Shown: positions 47,049 to 58,816, counted from the first letter of the stretch. The stretch is 64,000 bases of DNA from Nonomuraea sediminis (GCF_018531495.1 NZ_JAHDTI010000001.1:930001-994000); one strand, 5' to 3'. Numbers and translations are program-made. The notes: generated from the sequence alone by a model not told the origin.

Positions 47049-48700
47049 CGGGCCACCTCCAGGTCGTCGAGGGTCGTGCGCAGGACGCCGAGCGCGTCGC
47101 ACCCGGTGAACAGGTGGCCGTCGACGCCCTCGTAGTCACCCTTCCCCGCCAGCCACACCCTTCTCGCCCCGGCGCGCCTGAGCGCGGCGGCCACGGCCTC
47201 GGCGTGCTCGCCGTACAGCCTGTCGCTCGAGCACAGGCACGCGACCGTGGTGCCGCTGACGGCGAAGGCGGTGGCGATCTGCTCGGGGTCGGTGGACACG
47301 CCGGCCGTCTCGGTGGCCAGCCCGCCGGTGGCGAAGAGGTTGGCGGCGAACGCGGCCCTGGCCGTGTGCTCGGCCAGCGGCCCGATCGTCGCCAGGAACA
47401 CCTTGGGCCGCTCGAGCTGCGCGTCCGCCAGGTCTCTGAGCCGCTCGTACGGCTCGGCGTAGCGGTACCCGGCCGGCAGGGACCGCACGGGCCCCTCGGC
47501 GAGGTCGGGGAACTCGCTCACGCCGGTGATGGGGAAGCGCCGGTGGGCGATGTCGTCGTGGCGGCGGGCCCTGGTGGCGGCGATGCGCTCGGCGGCCAGC
47601 GCGGCCGGGTCGGCGGCGGCCTCCAGCTCCTGGAACCAGGCCCAGGCCCGCTCGGCCAGGTCGGCGGTGCGCCGCTCGACGTACCAGGAGCCGCCCGCGG
47701 GGTCGGCGACGTGGCCGACGCCCGCCTCCTCCAGCAGCAGCGCCTGCGTGTTGCGCGCGATCCGCCGGGAGAAGGCCTCGGGCGGGCGCAGGCAGGCGTC
47801 GTAGGGCTGCGTGGTGACCGCGTCGGCCCCGCCGACCCCGGCGGCGAAGGCGGCGACCGTGGTGCGCAGCATGTTCACCCACGGGTCGCGCGCGGTCATC
47901 ATGGCCGAGCTGGTGACCGCGTGCTGCGCCTGGGCCGCGGCGTCCGGCGCCCCGCAGGCGGCGGCGACCCTGGCCCACATCCGGCGGGCGGCCCGCAGCT
48001 TCGCGATGGTGGCGAACTGGTCGTCGGTGGCCGCGTAACGGAACTCCAGCTGCCCGAGCGCCTGCTCGAGGCTCATCCCGGCGGCCGTGAGCACCCGCAA
48101 CTGGGCGACGCCCGCGGCCATGGAGCAGCCCAGCTCCTGCGCGTCGCTCGCGCCCGCGTCATGGTGGGGCAGCGCGTCCACGGTGATCGCCCTGAGCCCC
48201 GGATGGTCCGCGGCGCAGATCAGCGCCAGCTCGACGGCGACCTCGTCGGCGGCCGGGTCGCCGGAGATCGCGGCGCCCAGGTTGCCCCGCGGGCTCAGAT
48301 CCCGGGACGCGGCCAGGCCGAACAGGGCGTTGGCCGCCTGGCCGGTCAACGGACCCGCGTCGAGGACGATGGGCGCGAGGTCCAGGTAGACGTCCTTCAG
48401 CACCTGGCGCAGCGCGGAAACCGGGATCGCGTCGGGGCCCACCACCAGCCACAGCGAGGTGACCCCGTTCTCCAGGTCGGCGAGCACGGCCTCGGCGTCG
48501 GCCACCGCGTGCCGCTGCCTGACGTCCCAGCCCGTGCCCGCGCGCACCACGCGCGGGGCGGCGGGCAGGTCGGAACGGTCGTAGAGGGGCGCGATGACGA
48601 GGCCGTCGTAGGTGGTGCGGGACAGGTCCGCCTCGGGCACCCCGACCAGCGCCCGCCACTCCTCGCGGCTCGTGGGGGGAAACTCCGCAGCCAGTTCCAT
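47045..48700 (-). CDS. mutA: Methylmalonyl-CoA mutase small subunit
   Basis: A 551-residue subunit, homologous to MutB but without the DxHxxG cobalamin histidine, as expected for the non-catalytic partner. [19 protein letters not shown] opens it. Conserved pieces include [20 protein letters not shown] and [17 protein letters not shown]. It is shorter than many actinobacterial MutA proteins (about 600 residues) but not obviously truncated. It probably starts the transcription unit with mutB; meaB now lies beyond the kinase insertion. Confidence 0.92.
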   Translation of the reverse strand: MELAAEFPPTSREEWRALVGVPEADLSRTTYDGLVIAPLYDRSDLPAAPRVVRAGTGWDVRQRHAVADAEAVLADLENGVTSLWLVVGPDAIPVSALRQVLKDVYLDLAPIVLDAGPLTGQAANALFGLAASRDLSPRGNLGAAISGDPAADEVAVELALICAADHPGLRAITVDALPHHDAGASDAQELGCSMAAGVAQLRVLTAAGMSLEQALGQLEFRYAATDDQFATIAKLRAARRMWARVAAACGAPDAAAQAQHAVTSSAMMTARDPWVNMLRTTVAAFAAGVGGADAVTTQPYDACLRPPEAFSRRIARNTQALLLEEAGVGHVADPAGGSWYVERRTADLAERAWAWFQELEAAADPAALAAERIAATRARRHDDIAHRRFPITGVSEFPDLAEGPVRSLPAGYRYAEPYERLRDLADAQLERPKVFLATIGPLAEHTARAAFAANLFATGGLATETAGVSTDPEQIATAFAVSGTTVACLCSSDRLYGEHAEAVAAALRRAGARRVWLAGKGDYEGVDGHLFTGCDALGVLRTTLDDLEVAR

Positions 48701-48745
48701 GTCTGGGATAGTAAGCGGAGTCCGTACAGAACAATCCTTCGGGGG

Positions 48746-49516
48746 TTAGGGGAGCGGAGCCTCCCAGGCCAGCCGCCAGGTCTGCGGTCCGACGACGCCG
48801 TCGTCGGGGATGCCCTGGTTGCGTTGGAAGCGGCGGCACACGTCGCGCGAGTCGGGCCCGTAGGCGCCGTCGACGGCGATGTTCCAGCCGCGCTTGTGCA
48901 TCTGCCGCTGCCAGGTCTGGACGTCCTCGCCGGTCATGACCGGCGGGTACTTCAGCAGCCGCCCGGGGAACGGCGGCGCGGTGGGCGGAGGGTGCGGGGT
49001 GCCGCCGTTCGGGCGGGGCGCGCCCTTCTTGATCCACGCGTAGAGCGGGTCGCCGGGGCAGTCGGTCTGGAAGCCGTCGCGGTGTCCCTTGATCTCGCGA
49101 CCGGCGTTGCCCCTGTCGCGGCAGTACTGGATCGCGTCGAGGATCCCGCTGAGCACGCCGTCGGGAGGCTGGACGAGCCCGGCGTTCCCGACGAGCCCGA
49201 GGACCGCGTAGTGGCCCGCGTTCAGCCCCGCGCCATTCGCCGCAGGCAAATGGTGCAATCCCCGGCCTTCAAAGACTTTTTCGTGCGGGCAGGCGATAAA
49301 CGAATAACCAATGTCTATCCATCCATTGCCGTCCATGTGGAAGTTCTGAATGGATTGGACGAGCTCGACGCAGCCCTTGTGCTCGCGCACGATCCCCGGG
49401 TCGACCTTGCCACCGGTGTAATGAACCTTCACGCCCTTGGTGGAATCGAGCTGGGTGTAGTCGCCACGCGGGTCGCGGGCGTGCCAGTCGCGCCTTAACA
49501 CGAGGTCGATGGCCAC
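48746..49516 (-). CDS. N-acetylmuramoyl-L-alanine amidase with peptidoglycan-binding domain
   Basis: A 256-residue protein: an N-terminal PGRP/amidase_2 zinc amidase (about 1-165; KVHYTGG His ligand, NFHMDGNGWIDIGYSFI, IKGHRDGFQTDCPGD with the other ligands) and a C-terminal PG_binding_1 domain (about 190-250; VQTWQRQMHKRGW, YGPDSRDVCRRFQRNQ). There is no signal peptide. The 5' part, around 49240-49340, is clearly AT-richer than its neighbours. Both points suggest a phage lysin origin. The start is GTG with GGAG eight bases upstream. Confidence 0.88.
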   Translation of the reverse strand: MAIDLVLRRDWHARDPRGDYTQLDSTKGVKVHYTGGKVDPGIVREHKGCVELVQSIQNFHMDGNGWIDIGYSFIACPHEKVFEGRGLHHLPAANGAGLNAGHYAVLGLVGNAGLVQPPDGVLSGILDAIQYCRDRGNAGREIKGHRDGFQTDCPGDPLYAWIKKGAPRPNGGTPHPPPTAPPFPGRLLKYPPVMTGEDVQTWQRQMHKRGWNIAVDGAYGPDSRDVCRRFQRNQGIPDDGVVGPQTWRLAWEAPLP

Positions 49517-49601
49517 GATGATCTCCGGGGATCGGTGAATTGTGCCGACCGGAGCGTAACGCGCGCCACACGGACGAGTCCGTGGAATCCCGATAATCGG
49601 T

Positions 49602-50525
49602 CTAGGGCCGGATCACTCGCGATTCCGTGACGATCGCGGTAATCAGATCGTGCGGTGTCACGTCGAAGGCCGGGTTCAACGCCTGAGTGCCCTCGGGGGC
49701 CAGCCGTACACCTCGGATCGCGATGATCTCCTCGGTTCCGCGGTCCTCGATCTCGATGTAGTCGCCCGACGGCGTGGCGGCGTCGATCGTGCTCTCGGGG
49801 GCCACCACGTAGAAGGGCACGCCGGCCCGTTCGGCGCCGAGCGCCAGCGCGTACGAGCCGATCTTGTTGGCGGTGTCGCCGTTGGCGGCGATCCTGTCGG
49901 CGCCGATGAGCACCGCGTCCACGCCGCCCCTGGCCAGCAGGTACGGCCCGGCCGAGTCGGCGACCAGCCGGTGCGGCGCGCCCATCCGGCCCAGCTCCCA
50001 GGTGGTGAGCCGGGCCCCCTGCAGCAGCGGGCGCGTCTCGAGCGCGTACACCTCGGCCAGGCGGCCCTGCTCGTGCAGGGTCTGGACGACGCCGAGCGCG
50101 GTGCCGCGCTCGACGGCGGCCAGGCCGCCGGTGTTGCAGACCGTCATGATGCGCAGCCGCTCGCCCTCGATCAGGCCGGCGCCGCGCTCGCCCATCGCCC
50201 TGCAGGCGGCGATGTCCTCGTCGCGGATGCGCAGCGCGGTGGCCAGCGGGTCGGCGGCGGCGCTCGCCTGGTCCACGCCCCAGGCGAGGTTGACCGCGGT
50301 GGGCCTGGCGGCGCGCAGCCGGGCGACCGCCTCCTGGTCGCCGCGGGCCAGGGCCACGCCGAGCGCCCCTGCCACGCCCAGGGCGGGGGCGCCGCGCACG
50401 GCCAGCCGTCTGATGGCCTCGACCAGCTCGTCGACGGTCTCGACGCGGAGCAGGACGTACTCGTCGGGCAGCCGGGTCTGGTCGACGAGCTCGATGGCGC
50501 CGTCCACCCAGTCGATGGTCCTCAC
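49602..50525 (-). CDS. mtnA: Methylthioribose-1-phosphate isomerase MtnA
   Basis: A 307-residue enzyme of the methionine salvage pathway that converts 5-methylthioribose-1-phosphate into the ribulose form. MRTIDWVDGAIELVDQTRLP, RGAPALGVAGALGVALA, TVCNTGGLA with the catalytic Cys (about 128) and IGADRIAANGDTANKIG with the catalytic Asp are all present. Length is slightly shorter than the usual 340. It lies 30 bases downstream of the UvrA-like gene. No other salvage genes are in the window. Confidence 0.92.
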   Translation of the reverse strand: MRTIDWVDGAIELVDQTRLPDEYVLLRVETVDELVEAIRRLAVRGAPALGVAGALGVALARGDQEAVARLRAARPTAVNLAWGVDQASAAADPLATALRIRDEDIAACRAMGERGAGLIEGERLRIMTVCNTGGLAAVERGTALGVVQTLHEQGRLAEVYALETRPLLQGARLTTWELGRMGAPHRLVADSAGPYLLARGGVDAVLIGADRIAANGDTANKIGSYALALGAERAGVPFYVVAPESTIDAATPSGDYIEIEDRGTEEIIAIRGVRLAPEGTQALNPAFDVTPHDLITAIVTESRVIRP

Positions 50526-50555
50526 CCGACCATTGTCGGCTAAAGAAACTGTCCG

Positions 50556-53009
<2,454 letters not shown>

Positions 53010-53135
53010 GGCTTCAAGTATTTCATTGAAGTTCCCATTGAGACTTCGGCGCGCATATCGCGCAAACGATCGGCTAAACCCTCAACAAGAGGTGATGGCG
53101 GTCTGCTCGGTCGCCCTCGCGAGACAGGTGCGATT

Positions 53136-53260
53136 GGGAGTGCGCCTCGCCCCTCGGAAGCGCGCCGCGCCTCAGGTGTGTGCCGCGCGCTCGGGAGTGC
53201 GCCGCGCCCCGGGGGTGTCCCGTCTCAGGAGCGTGCCGCGCGCCGGGGAGTTTCCCGCGC
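53136..53260. repeat. ~18-base degenerate tandem repeats
   Basis: Within the 555-base gap between the UvrA-like and channel genes, about seven units of 16-19 bases repeat, such as CGGGAGTGCGCCGCGCCCC, CGGAAGCGCGCCGCGCCTC and AGGAGCGTGCCGCGCGCC. They resemble in length the array at 5844. No open frame with a start and ribosome site is visible here. The promoter of the UvrA-like gene probably lies at 53010-53090, an AT-richer stretch. Confidence 0.55.
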
Positions 53261-53280
53261 CGGGGTCGGCGAGGAGGTGG

Positions 53281-53489
53281 ACGCCGTCGTCCGGCGCGTT
53301 GTACGGCGGGGCGGGGAGACCGTGGCGCCCGGGAAACGCGAGGCGGCCAGGGTGGCGGCGCCAGGGACCGTGGTGCCTGGTTACCGGATCGCCGTGACGG
53401 CGGGCAAGGATCCCCGACTCGCCGTAAGCGCCGGTCGCGGGCCCTCAGCCGAGGTACGGCGGGCGGCCGGTGGCGGCGGCCCGCCGTAC
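53281..53489 (+). repeat. Dispersed GTACGGCG element, copy D
   Basis: Shares GTCGTCCGGCG, ACCGTGGTGCC, ATCGCCGTGACGGCGGGCAA, GATCCCCGACTCGCCG and GCGGGCCCTCAGCCG with copies B and C in the same order. Its anchors (53301 and 53454) are 153 bases apart because of an extra, partly duplicated segment. It ends in a hairpin with 11-base perfect arms, GTACGGCGGGC (53454-53464) and GCCCGCCGTAC (53479-53489). Confidence 0.75.
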
Positions 53490-53521
53490 AAGATCACCGC
53501 GAAGATCGGCCCCAAGCCAAG

Positions 53522-53550
53522 GTACGGCGGGCGGTGGCGGCCCGCCGTAC
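53522..53550. terminator. Hairpin after the channel-protein gene
   Basis: GTACGGCGGGC (53522-53532) and GCCCGCCGTAC (53540-53550) give perfect 11-base arms with a seven-base loop, starting 15 bases downstream of the stop of the channel gene. It is a second copy of the hairpin just beside it and a likely terminator. Confidence 0.6.
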
Positions 53551-53564
53551 AGCAGAAGAGACGG

Positions 53565-55430
53565 TCACCCCTCGGAGAGGACGATGACGGAGTCGCGGTC
53601 GGTGAGGGTGATCTTGGCGGATTTGGGTGGGTTGAGGACGATCCCATAGCGGGGCGGCGTGTTCATGCCCGCCGCGTTCCGATACCCGATCGCCGTCTCC
53701 CCGCGCCGGCGGGCCGACTCGACGACCGTGGCGAAGGTGACCGGCGTGCCGGTCTTGACGTAGTCGGAGGCCGGCCGCGGGTAGATCTCCGAGCCGCTGG
53801 AGTCGAAGAGGTAGCCGAAGACGTCGGCCAGGTGCCGGTTCTCCGCCAGCTGGGCCAGCAGCAGCCCGATGACCGTGTCGCTGATCACGATGTCGTCCGC
53901 CTCGGTGACCTCGGCGAGCGTGCGGTTGTTCTCGTCGTGCATCTCGCTGACGATCGAGTAGTGCTCGCCGAGCGTGCTCTGCATGTCGCGCAGCTGCAGC
54001 AGCGTCATGAGCGTGCGCGTGTCGGCGTGGTCCGGCCTGAACCGGTCGTCCGACAGCACGATGACGTGCTGGAACAGCCCGAGCCCCAGCGACTCCAGCT
54101 CGTGGCGGTCGGTGGTGTCGCACTCCTTGACGTTCACCGTGAGGTTGCGCAGCCCGCCCAGGTTCATCCCGGCCTTGGGGTGGTCGGCGGCGACCTCGAG
54201 TACGGAACCCTGCGCCACGTACCCGTCGAGGTAGCGGATGATCTGCTCGGCGCGGCCGTTCCAGTTGAGCAGCAGCGTACGCTCCGGCGTGAGGTTGGCA
54301 CGTTCCGTGTCGACCATCGCGGACTCGTCAAGCGACGGCTTGCCCGTCGCCAGGCCGATCGCGGAGTCGTCCTGGGCGATCACGACGACCTGGTCCGCCG
54401 CCTCGATCACGGTGTCGGCCGGCGGGTTGAGCGCGACGCCCGACGGGCGGCGCAGCCCGAGCACGGTGGCGGTCTGGTAGGCGTGCAGCGCCTGGCCGTA
54501 GGTGCGCCCGGCCAGCTCGGCGCCGGGGCGCAGGTAGATCTCGCCGCCGTCGAAGTTCAGCAGGTCCATGCAGACCACCGACATGCCCGACTGGCGCGAG
54601 GACTGCACGATCAGCCGGGAGGCGGTGTCGTCGGAGTCGACCAGGTGCACCTCCTTGCCGCCGGCCAGCCTGGCGGCGGCCAGGTTGCGGCTGGAGGCCA
54701 GCGCGGCCACCACCGGCGGGTGCGGTCCCGTCCGCTTGTTCAGCGCCAGCAGGATCTTGATGACGTGCGCGTCGGGGTCCTCGCCCTCCGGCGACAGCAC
54801 GACCACCGAACGGGCCGTGGCCAGGTTCATCAGGCCCAGGTCGCGCGGCTCCGTCGGCCGTCCGGTCCTGCACACCAGCCGGGTCGCGCCCAGGTCTCCG
54901 ACGCGCTCGCGCAGGTCCTCCTCCATGGCCAGCTTGTCGTGCTCGGCCAGGATCGCGATGACCGAGCCCTTCTGGCTGGCGTGCGCCTTGGCCAGTTCGG
55001 TGACGATCGTGAAGACCTGGTCCGACCAGCCGAGCACGACCGTGTGCCCCGACTCGACGATGCGCGAGCGGCCCCTGCGCAGCCGGTCGACGCGCAGCTT
55101 CAGCCCGTTGGACAGCAGGCCGACGAGCATGCTCACGATGAAGATGCCGCCGAGCGACCCGACGAACATGACCGCCATGTACGCCAGCGAGCCCTTGTCG
55201 CTGGCCACCTTGGCCGGGCTGAGCGCGTGCATGAGCGCGATCCAGAGGACCTTGCCCGGCCCGTCGATCCCGTCCGGCTCGCCGGGAGCCAGCCACAGCG
55301 TGAGCCCGGCGACCACGGCGATGAGGGCGATCGACACCAGCGCCAGCCAGCCGATCAGCGAGGCGGTCCCCCGAGACATGGTGTTGTCGAACCAGTACCG
55401 GACCCGCTCACGGAACGTCACCCTCGACAC
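53565..55430 (-). CDS. CASTOR/POLLUX-related ion channel protein with RCK-like domains
   Basis: A 621-residue membrane protein. Two N-terminal spans (about 24-47 and 80-105, GSLAYMAVMFVGSLGGIFIV in part) surround an outside pore-like loop. Then come two Rossmann-type modules: HTVVLGWSDQVFTIVTEL with VVVLSPEGEDPDAH, and ERTLLLNWNGRAEQIIRYL with VIVLSDD, as in RCK domains of potassium channels. Actinobacterial proteins of this type are annotated as CASTOR/POLLUX-related putative channels. The GTG at 55430 has GGAGG seven bases upstream. A divergent kinase gene starts 80 bases away. Confidence 0.85.
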   Translation of the reverse strand: MSRVTFRERVRYWFDNTMSRGTASLIGWLALVSIALIAVVAGLTLWLAPGEPDGIDGPGKVLWIALMHALSPAKVASDKGSLAYMAVMFVGSLGGIFIVSMLVGLLSNGLKLRVDRLRRGRSRIVESGHTVVLGWSDQVFTIVTELAKAHASQKGSVIAILAEHDKLAMEEDLRERVGDLGATRLVCRTGRPTEPRDLGLMNLATARSVVVLSPEGEDPDAHVIKILLALNKRTGPHPPVVAALASSRNLAAARLAGGKEVHLVDSDDTASRLIVQSSRQSGMSVVCMDLLNFDGGEIYLRPGAELAGRTYGQALHAYQTATVLGLRRPSGVALNPPADTVIEAADQVVVIAQDDSAIGLATGKPSLDESAMVDTERANLTPERTLLLNWNGRAEQIIRYLDGYVAQGSVLEVAADHPKAGMNLGGLRNLTVNVKECDTTDRHELESLGLGLFQHVIVLSDDRFRPDHADTRTLMTLLQLRDMQSTLGEHYSIVSEMHDENNRTLAEVTEADDIVISDTVIGLLLAQLAENRHLADVFGYLFDSSGSEIYPRPASDYVKTGTPVTFATVVESARRRGETAIGYRNAAGMNTPPRYGIVLNPPKSAKITLTDRDSVIVLSEG

Positions 55431-55510
55431 CCCGAAACCTCCACTTGAACCCCATTTGCCCCAGCGCACAAAGATACTTGGCGATCAGCCAACGCTGTAA
55501 CGTATCCGCC

Positions 55511-56947
55511 ATGGTGACCCCCTTGACGCCGGATGATCCGGTAGAGCTGGGTTCCTACCGGCTGGCCGGCAGGCTCGGCGAGGGTGGCCAGGGGGTCGTC
55601 TATCTGGGCTTCGACGCCATCGGCGAGCGGGTCGCGGTCAAACTCCTCAGCACGGGCGACCCGCAGACGCGGGCGCGCCTGGCCCGCGAGCTGTCCGCGC
55701 TGGAGAGCATCGCCTCGTTCTGTACGGCACGCGTCCTGGACGCCGCCACGCAGGGGCAGCGCCCGTACGTGGTGAGCGAGTTCGTCGACGGCCCCTCGCT
55801 GTCCGACCGGGTCCGCGAGCGGGGCCCGCTGCGCGGCGGCGAACTGGAGAGGCTGGCGGTCGGGACGGCCACCGCGCTGGCGGCCATCCACGCGGCAGGG
55901 GTGGTGCACCGCGACTTCAAGCCCGCCAACGTACTGCTCGGCCCGGATGGGCCGCGGGTGGTGGACTTCGGCATCGCCCGCGCGGAGGACGCGGCGACGC
56001 ACACCTCGGGGCTCATCGGCACGCCCACGTACCTGTCGCCCGAGCAGATCGGCGGCTCGCCCGCCACGGCCACGTCGGACGTGTTCGCCTGGGGCGCCAC
56101 GATCGTCTACGCGGCCACCGGCGCCAGCCCGTTCGGCGCGGACACGGTGCCGGCGGTGCTCCACCGGGTCCTGCACTTCGACCCCGACCTGTCGGCGCTC
56201 CCGCCGCGCCTGCGCGCCATCATCGCCTCGACCCTGTCCAAGGACCCCACCCGCCGCCCCACGGCCCGCGACCTCATGGTCTCCCTGGTCAACCCCACCA
56301 CCCCACCCCACCAGCCACCGCCCGACCCCCATCCGTTCGACGGCACGCATCCCCGCGCGATAGCCACCACCGGCCTCCCACGCCGCCGCACCCTCCTCTT
56401 CGGCACGGTGGCCGCCGCCTTAGCCCTGGCAGCAGGCGGCGCCACCCTCTGGTGGGCCAACCGCTCCCCCGCGACCGGCACCACCACGACCACGCTGTCC
56501 CCGGCGCCCAAACCCTCGACATCGAAACCCCAGGACACCGAACCCTCGGACCACCCCACTCAGGCTCCGCAACCGAACGCGAAGATCCCCGCCGCGTTCG
56601 CAGGCACCTGGAAGGGCACCGCCAGCGGCAAGATCCTTGACCGTGAGTTCAACAACGACCCGGTGACCCTCACGCTGCACGCCGGAAAGCCCACCGGCAC
56701 CTGGGAGTCGCCGGGCGAGGACCCCGGTTGCAGCAAGGGCACGCTCACGCTCACGCGCGTGACAGCGGCCAAGCTGACCTTCACTCTCGGTGGCCTCGGC
56801 GGCAGCTGCTCGATCATCGATGAAGCGGGCGCGATCGGCGGAATCGTGGTCACCGTGGCGAAGAAGGCCCCCGACACGGTGGCCTACTCACTCACGTTCT
56901 CGATGCTGGGTGACAGCAAGGGCGACCTCAACCGGGCCGGCTCGTAA
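55511..56947 (+). CDS. Transmembrane Ser/Thr protein kinase (third kinase)
   Basis: A 478-residue kinase related to the tandem pair but more distant. GRLGEGGQGVVYLGF, VAVKLLSTG, VVHRDFKPANVLLG, DFG and GTPTYLSPEQIGG are all present. The membrane span is at about 293-316 (LLFGTVAAALALAAGGATLWW region), then a Thr/Pro linker and an outside beta-rich domain with AGTWKGTASGKI, CSKGTLTLTRV and GGSCSIID, which looks like a small barrel with two Cys. It may bind a ligand. It is divergent from the channel-protein gene. Confidence 0.9.
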   Translation: MVTPLTPDDPVELGSYRLAGRLGEGGQGVVYLGFDAIGERVAVKLLSTGDPQTRARLARELSALESIASFCTARVLDAATQGQRPYVVSEFVDGPSLSDRVRERGPLRGGELERLAVGTATALAAIHAAGVVHRDFKPANVLLGPDGPRVVDFGIARAEDAATHTSGLIGTPTYLSPEQIGGSPATATSDVFAWGATIVYAATGASPFGADTVPAVLHRVLHFDPDLSALPPRLRAIIASTLSKDPTRRPTARDLMVSLVNPTTPPHQPPPDPHPFDGTHPRAIATTGLPRRRTLLFGTVAAALALAAGGATLWWANRSPATGTTTTTLSPAPKPSTSKPQDTEPSDHPTQAPQPNAKIPAAFAGTWKGTASGKILDREFNNDPVTLTLHAGKPTGTWESPGEDPGCSKGTLTLTRVTAAKLTFTLGGLGGSCSIIDEAGAIGGIVVTVAKKAPDTVAYSLTFSMLGDSKGDLNRAGS

Positions 56948-56952
56948 ATCGT

Positions 56953-56982
56953 CTGCCCGCCCCAGGCCGTTGCCAGGGGCAG
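56953..56982 (+). terminator. Possible terminator after the third kinase
   Basis: CTGCCC (56953-56958) pairs with GGGCAG (56977-56982) six bases after the kinase stop. The stem is short and followed by no T-run, so it is weak. Confidence 0.3.
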
Positions 56983-57040
56983 GCGGCGAACAACTGCATG
57001 TACGAGCGCGCTCCTCCTGCCGAAACAACGCTTCGGGAGC

Positions 57041-57307
57041 CTAAATGCCACATGCCGCCGTGGCATGCTTAACTGCCACGTTCAGATCACGCAGAATGGT
57101 GTAACAGGTACCAGGATCGCCATTTTGGCGAGCCCGGCACGCGGCCTTCGATCCCGAGCCAACGGAGTACCCGTAGTGCTTCAGTACAAATACGCAGTAC
57201 TCGTAGGCAGTAGCCGCGGACGCCGGAGCAGGCGCGGACGCGGTGTACAGGATCGGGCCTGCCAGAGTGGCCGCCAGTACGCCGGCGAGCTTGGTACGGA
57301 ACCTCAA
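57041..57307 (-). CDS. Small secreted cysteine-containing protein
   Basis: An 88-residue pre-protein. TTG at 57305-57307 has AGGAG five bases upstream, better than the GTG at 57331. The signal peptide is RFRTKLAGVLAATLAG to a PAPASA cleavage region, leaving about 57 residues with four cysteines (YEYCVFV, KAACRAR, GTCYTIL, AACGI) that may form two disulfides. No family recognised. It lies in a lower-GC patch and its codons are more relaxed than its neighbours, which suggests recent acquisition. Confidence 0.65.
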   Translation of the reverse strand: MRFRTKLAGVLAATLAGPILYTASAPAPASAATAYEYCVFVLKHYGYSVGSGSKAACRARQNGDPGTCYTILRDLNVAVKHATAACGI

Positions 57308-57560
57308 GGAGTCTCCTAAGATCGCTGACACATGTCGGCTTTGACCATAATCGTGGCGCTTGAGGCTGACAAGACTCTTTGTTTCATTGACTCTTTATCA
57401 GGACATCGGAGCTGATGGCGTCCATCACATTGAGGCGCCAGTCAGGAAATCCGTCGAAGCCTTCTCTCCGGCAAGACAAGCAGGCGTTGCGAAGCAGCGA
57501 AACAGGCGTCTTTTCACACGCCCGCTGTTCCGAACGCAAAGCATGATCTGACAGCTCGAA
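57308..57560. other. Lower-GC intergenic stretch
   Basis: This 253-base gap is much richer in A and T than the rest (for example TTGTTTCATTGACTCTTTATC). It must hold the promoter of the small secreted gene. A 63-codon frame from a TTG at 57360 on the plus strand is open but has no ribosome site and no recognisable features. No repeat or mobile-element end is visible. Confidence 0.4.
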
Positions 57561-58742
57561 CTAGCAGAGCTGACCGTCGCGGGCGACGATGCGGCCTGAC
57601 TTGACGACCAGGGAGCGGGTGGGGCGCAGGCAGACCGCTTCGGCGGGGGTGCGGGTGTCGAGGGCGACGAAGTCGGCGGGGGCGCCGGGGGTGAAGCCGG
57701 CTCGGCGGCCGGCGAGCTTGGCGCCGCCGTACGTGGTGATCTCGAGGGCGTGCTCGAGCTCCTCGTCCCGCACGAACCGGGAGCGCTGCGCCAGGAAGAG
57801 GGCGCGCTCCAGCATGTCGCCCGTGCCGTAGGGGCTCCACAGGTCGCGGACGCCGTCGTTGCCGGCCCCGACGGGGACTCCGGCCTCGCGCAGCCGTACC
57901 AGGGGAAGGGGCGCGGCGGAGGCGGGGGCGACGGTGGCGAGGGAGACGCCCGCCGAGGACAGGCCGTCGATGAGGCGGTCCTGCTCGGCCAGGGGGAGCT
58001 CGCCGAGGGCGTAACCGTGGGAGATCGTGACCTTGCCCGCCAGGCCGAGCGCCTTCGTGCGCTCGATGATGAGGTCGTACTGCCAGCCGCCGAGGGGGCC
58101 GCCGTCGTGCAGGTGGATGTCGACGCCCGCGCCGTGCTTGTCGGCCAGGCCGAAGACGAGGTCGAGGTGGCGTACCGGGTCGCCGTCGAGGCCCGCGGGG
58201 TCGATGCCGCCGACCAGTTCGACGCCTTCGGCGAGGGCGGCGTCCATGAGCTCGGCGGTGCCGGGGCTGATCAGCACGCCGGTCTGGGGGAAGGCGACGA
58301 GTTCGGCCGTGATGCGCCCGTCCATGCCCGCCAGGGCCTCGCGCAGGGCTTCGACGCCCTTGAGCCCGACGGCGGGGTCGATGTCGACGTGCGACCTGAC
58401 GTGCGTGGTGCCGTCGGCGACCATCCGCTCGAGCAGGGCCGTCATGTAGCCGGCGCTGGGGATGCCCAGCTCGGCGCGGCGCTCGACGCCGTTGCGGATC
58501 TTGCCGGCGAGGCCGGGAGGCGCGTCGTGCGGCACCCACGGGCCGCCCCACAGGGTCTTGTCCACGTGCGCGTGCGCGTCGACGAACCCGGGTACGAGCA
58601 GCTTGCCCCGCAGGTCCTCGACGGGCGCGCCGCCGGGGTGGAGTCCCGGCCCGGTGGCGGCCACGACGCCGTCGCGGATGAGCAGGTCGGTGGCGGTGGC
58701 GGAACCCCACAGGCGGGCGTCGCGGAGCAGCAGGTCGGTCAT
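57561..58742 (-). CDS. Cytosine-deaminase-like amidohydrolase
   Basis: A 393-residue metal-dependent TIM-barrel hydrolase. Metal and active-site motifs are VDAHAHVDKTLW (about 53-64), THVRSHVDID (about 112-121), DIHLHDGG, TISHGYALGEL and the late GNDGVRDLWSPYGTGDM, all typical for cytosine deaminase and related ring deaminases. The substrate is uncertain: cytosine, isocytosine, creatinine-like or pterin-type rings are all possible. A -10-like TATACC sits ten bases upstream of the ATG inside a palindrome, so the mRNA is probably leaderless. Confidence 0.87.
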   Translation of the reverse strand: MTDLLLRDARLWGSATATDLLIRDGVVAATGPGLHPGGAPVEDLRGKLLVPGFVDAHAHVDKTLWGGPWVPHDAPPGLAGKIRNGVERRAELGIPSAGYMTALLERMVADGTTHVRSHVDIDPAVGLKGVEALREALAGMDGRITAELVAFPQTGVLISPGTAELMDAALAEGVELVGGIDPAGLDGDPVRHLDLVFGLADKHGAGVDIHLHDGGPLGGWQYDLIIERTKALGLAGKVTISHGYALGELPLAEQDRLIDGLSSAGVSLATVAPASAAPLPLVRLREAGVPVGAGNDGVRDLWSPYGTGDMLERALFLAQRSRFVRDEELEHALEITTYGGAKLAGRRAGFTPGAPADFVALDTRTPAEAVCLRPTRSLVVKSGRIVARDGQLC

Positions 58743-58747
58743 GACTT

Positions 58748-58761
58748 AACGGTATACCATT
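58748..58761. promoter_or_regulatory. GGTATACC palindrome at the amidohydrolase promoter
   Basis: AACGGTATACCATT is symmetric apart from one pair, with GGTATACC at its centre (58751-58758). On the minus strand TATACC can be the -10 box six to ten bases before the amidohydrolase ATG. The core resembles operators of FadR-type GntR regulators, but no such gene lies in the window. Confidence 0.45.
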
Positions 58762-58816
58762 GTGATTCGGGCAAATGGTTCGACAGGCACGCACGTTGAC
58801 CAGGATCATTGACGGC

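Noticed and set aside
57360..57551. A 63-codon frame in the lower-GC patch
   Set aside because: TTG start without a ribosome site and no recognisable features.
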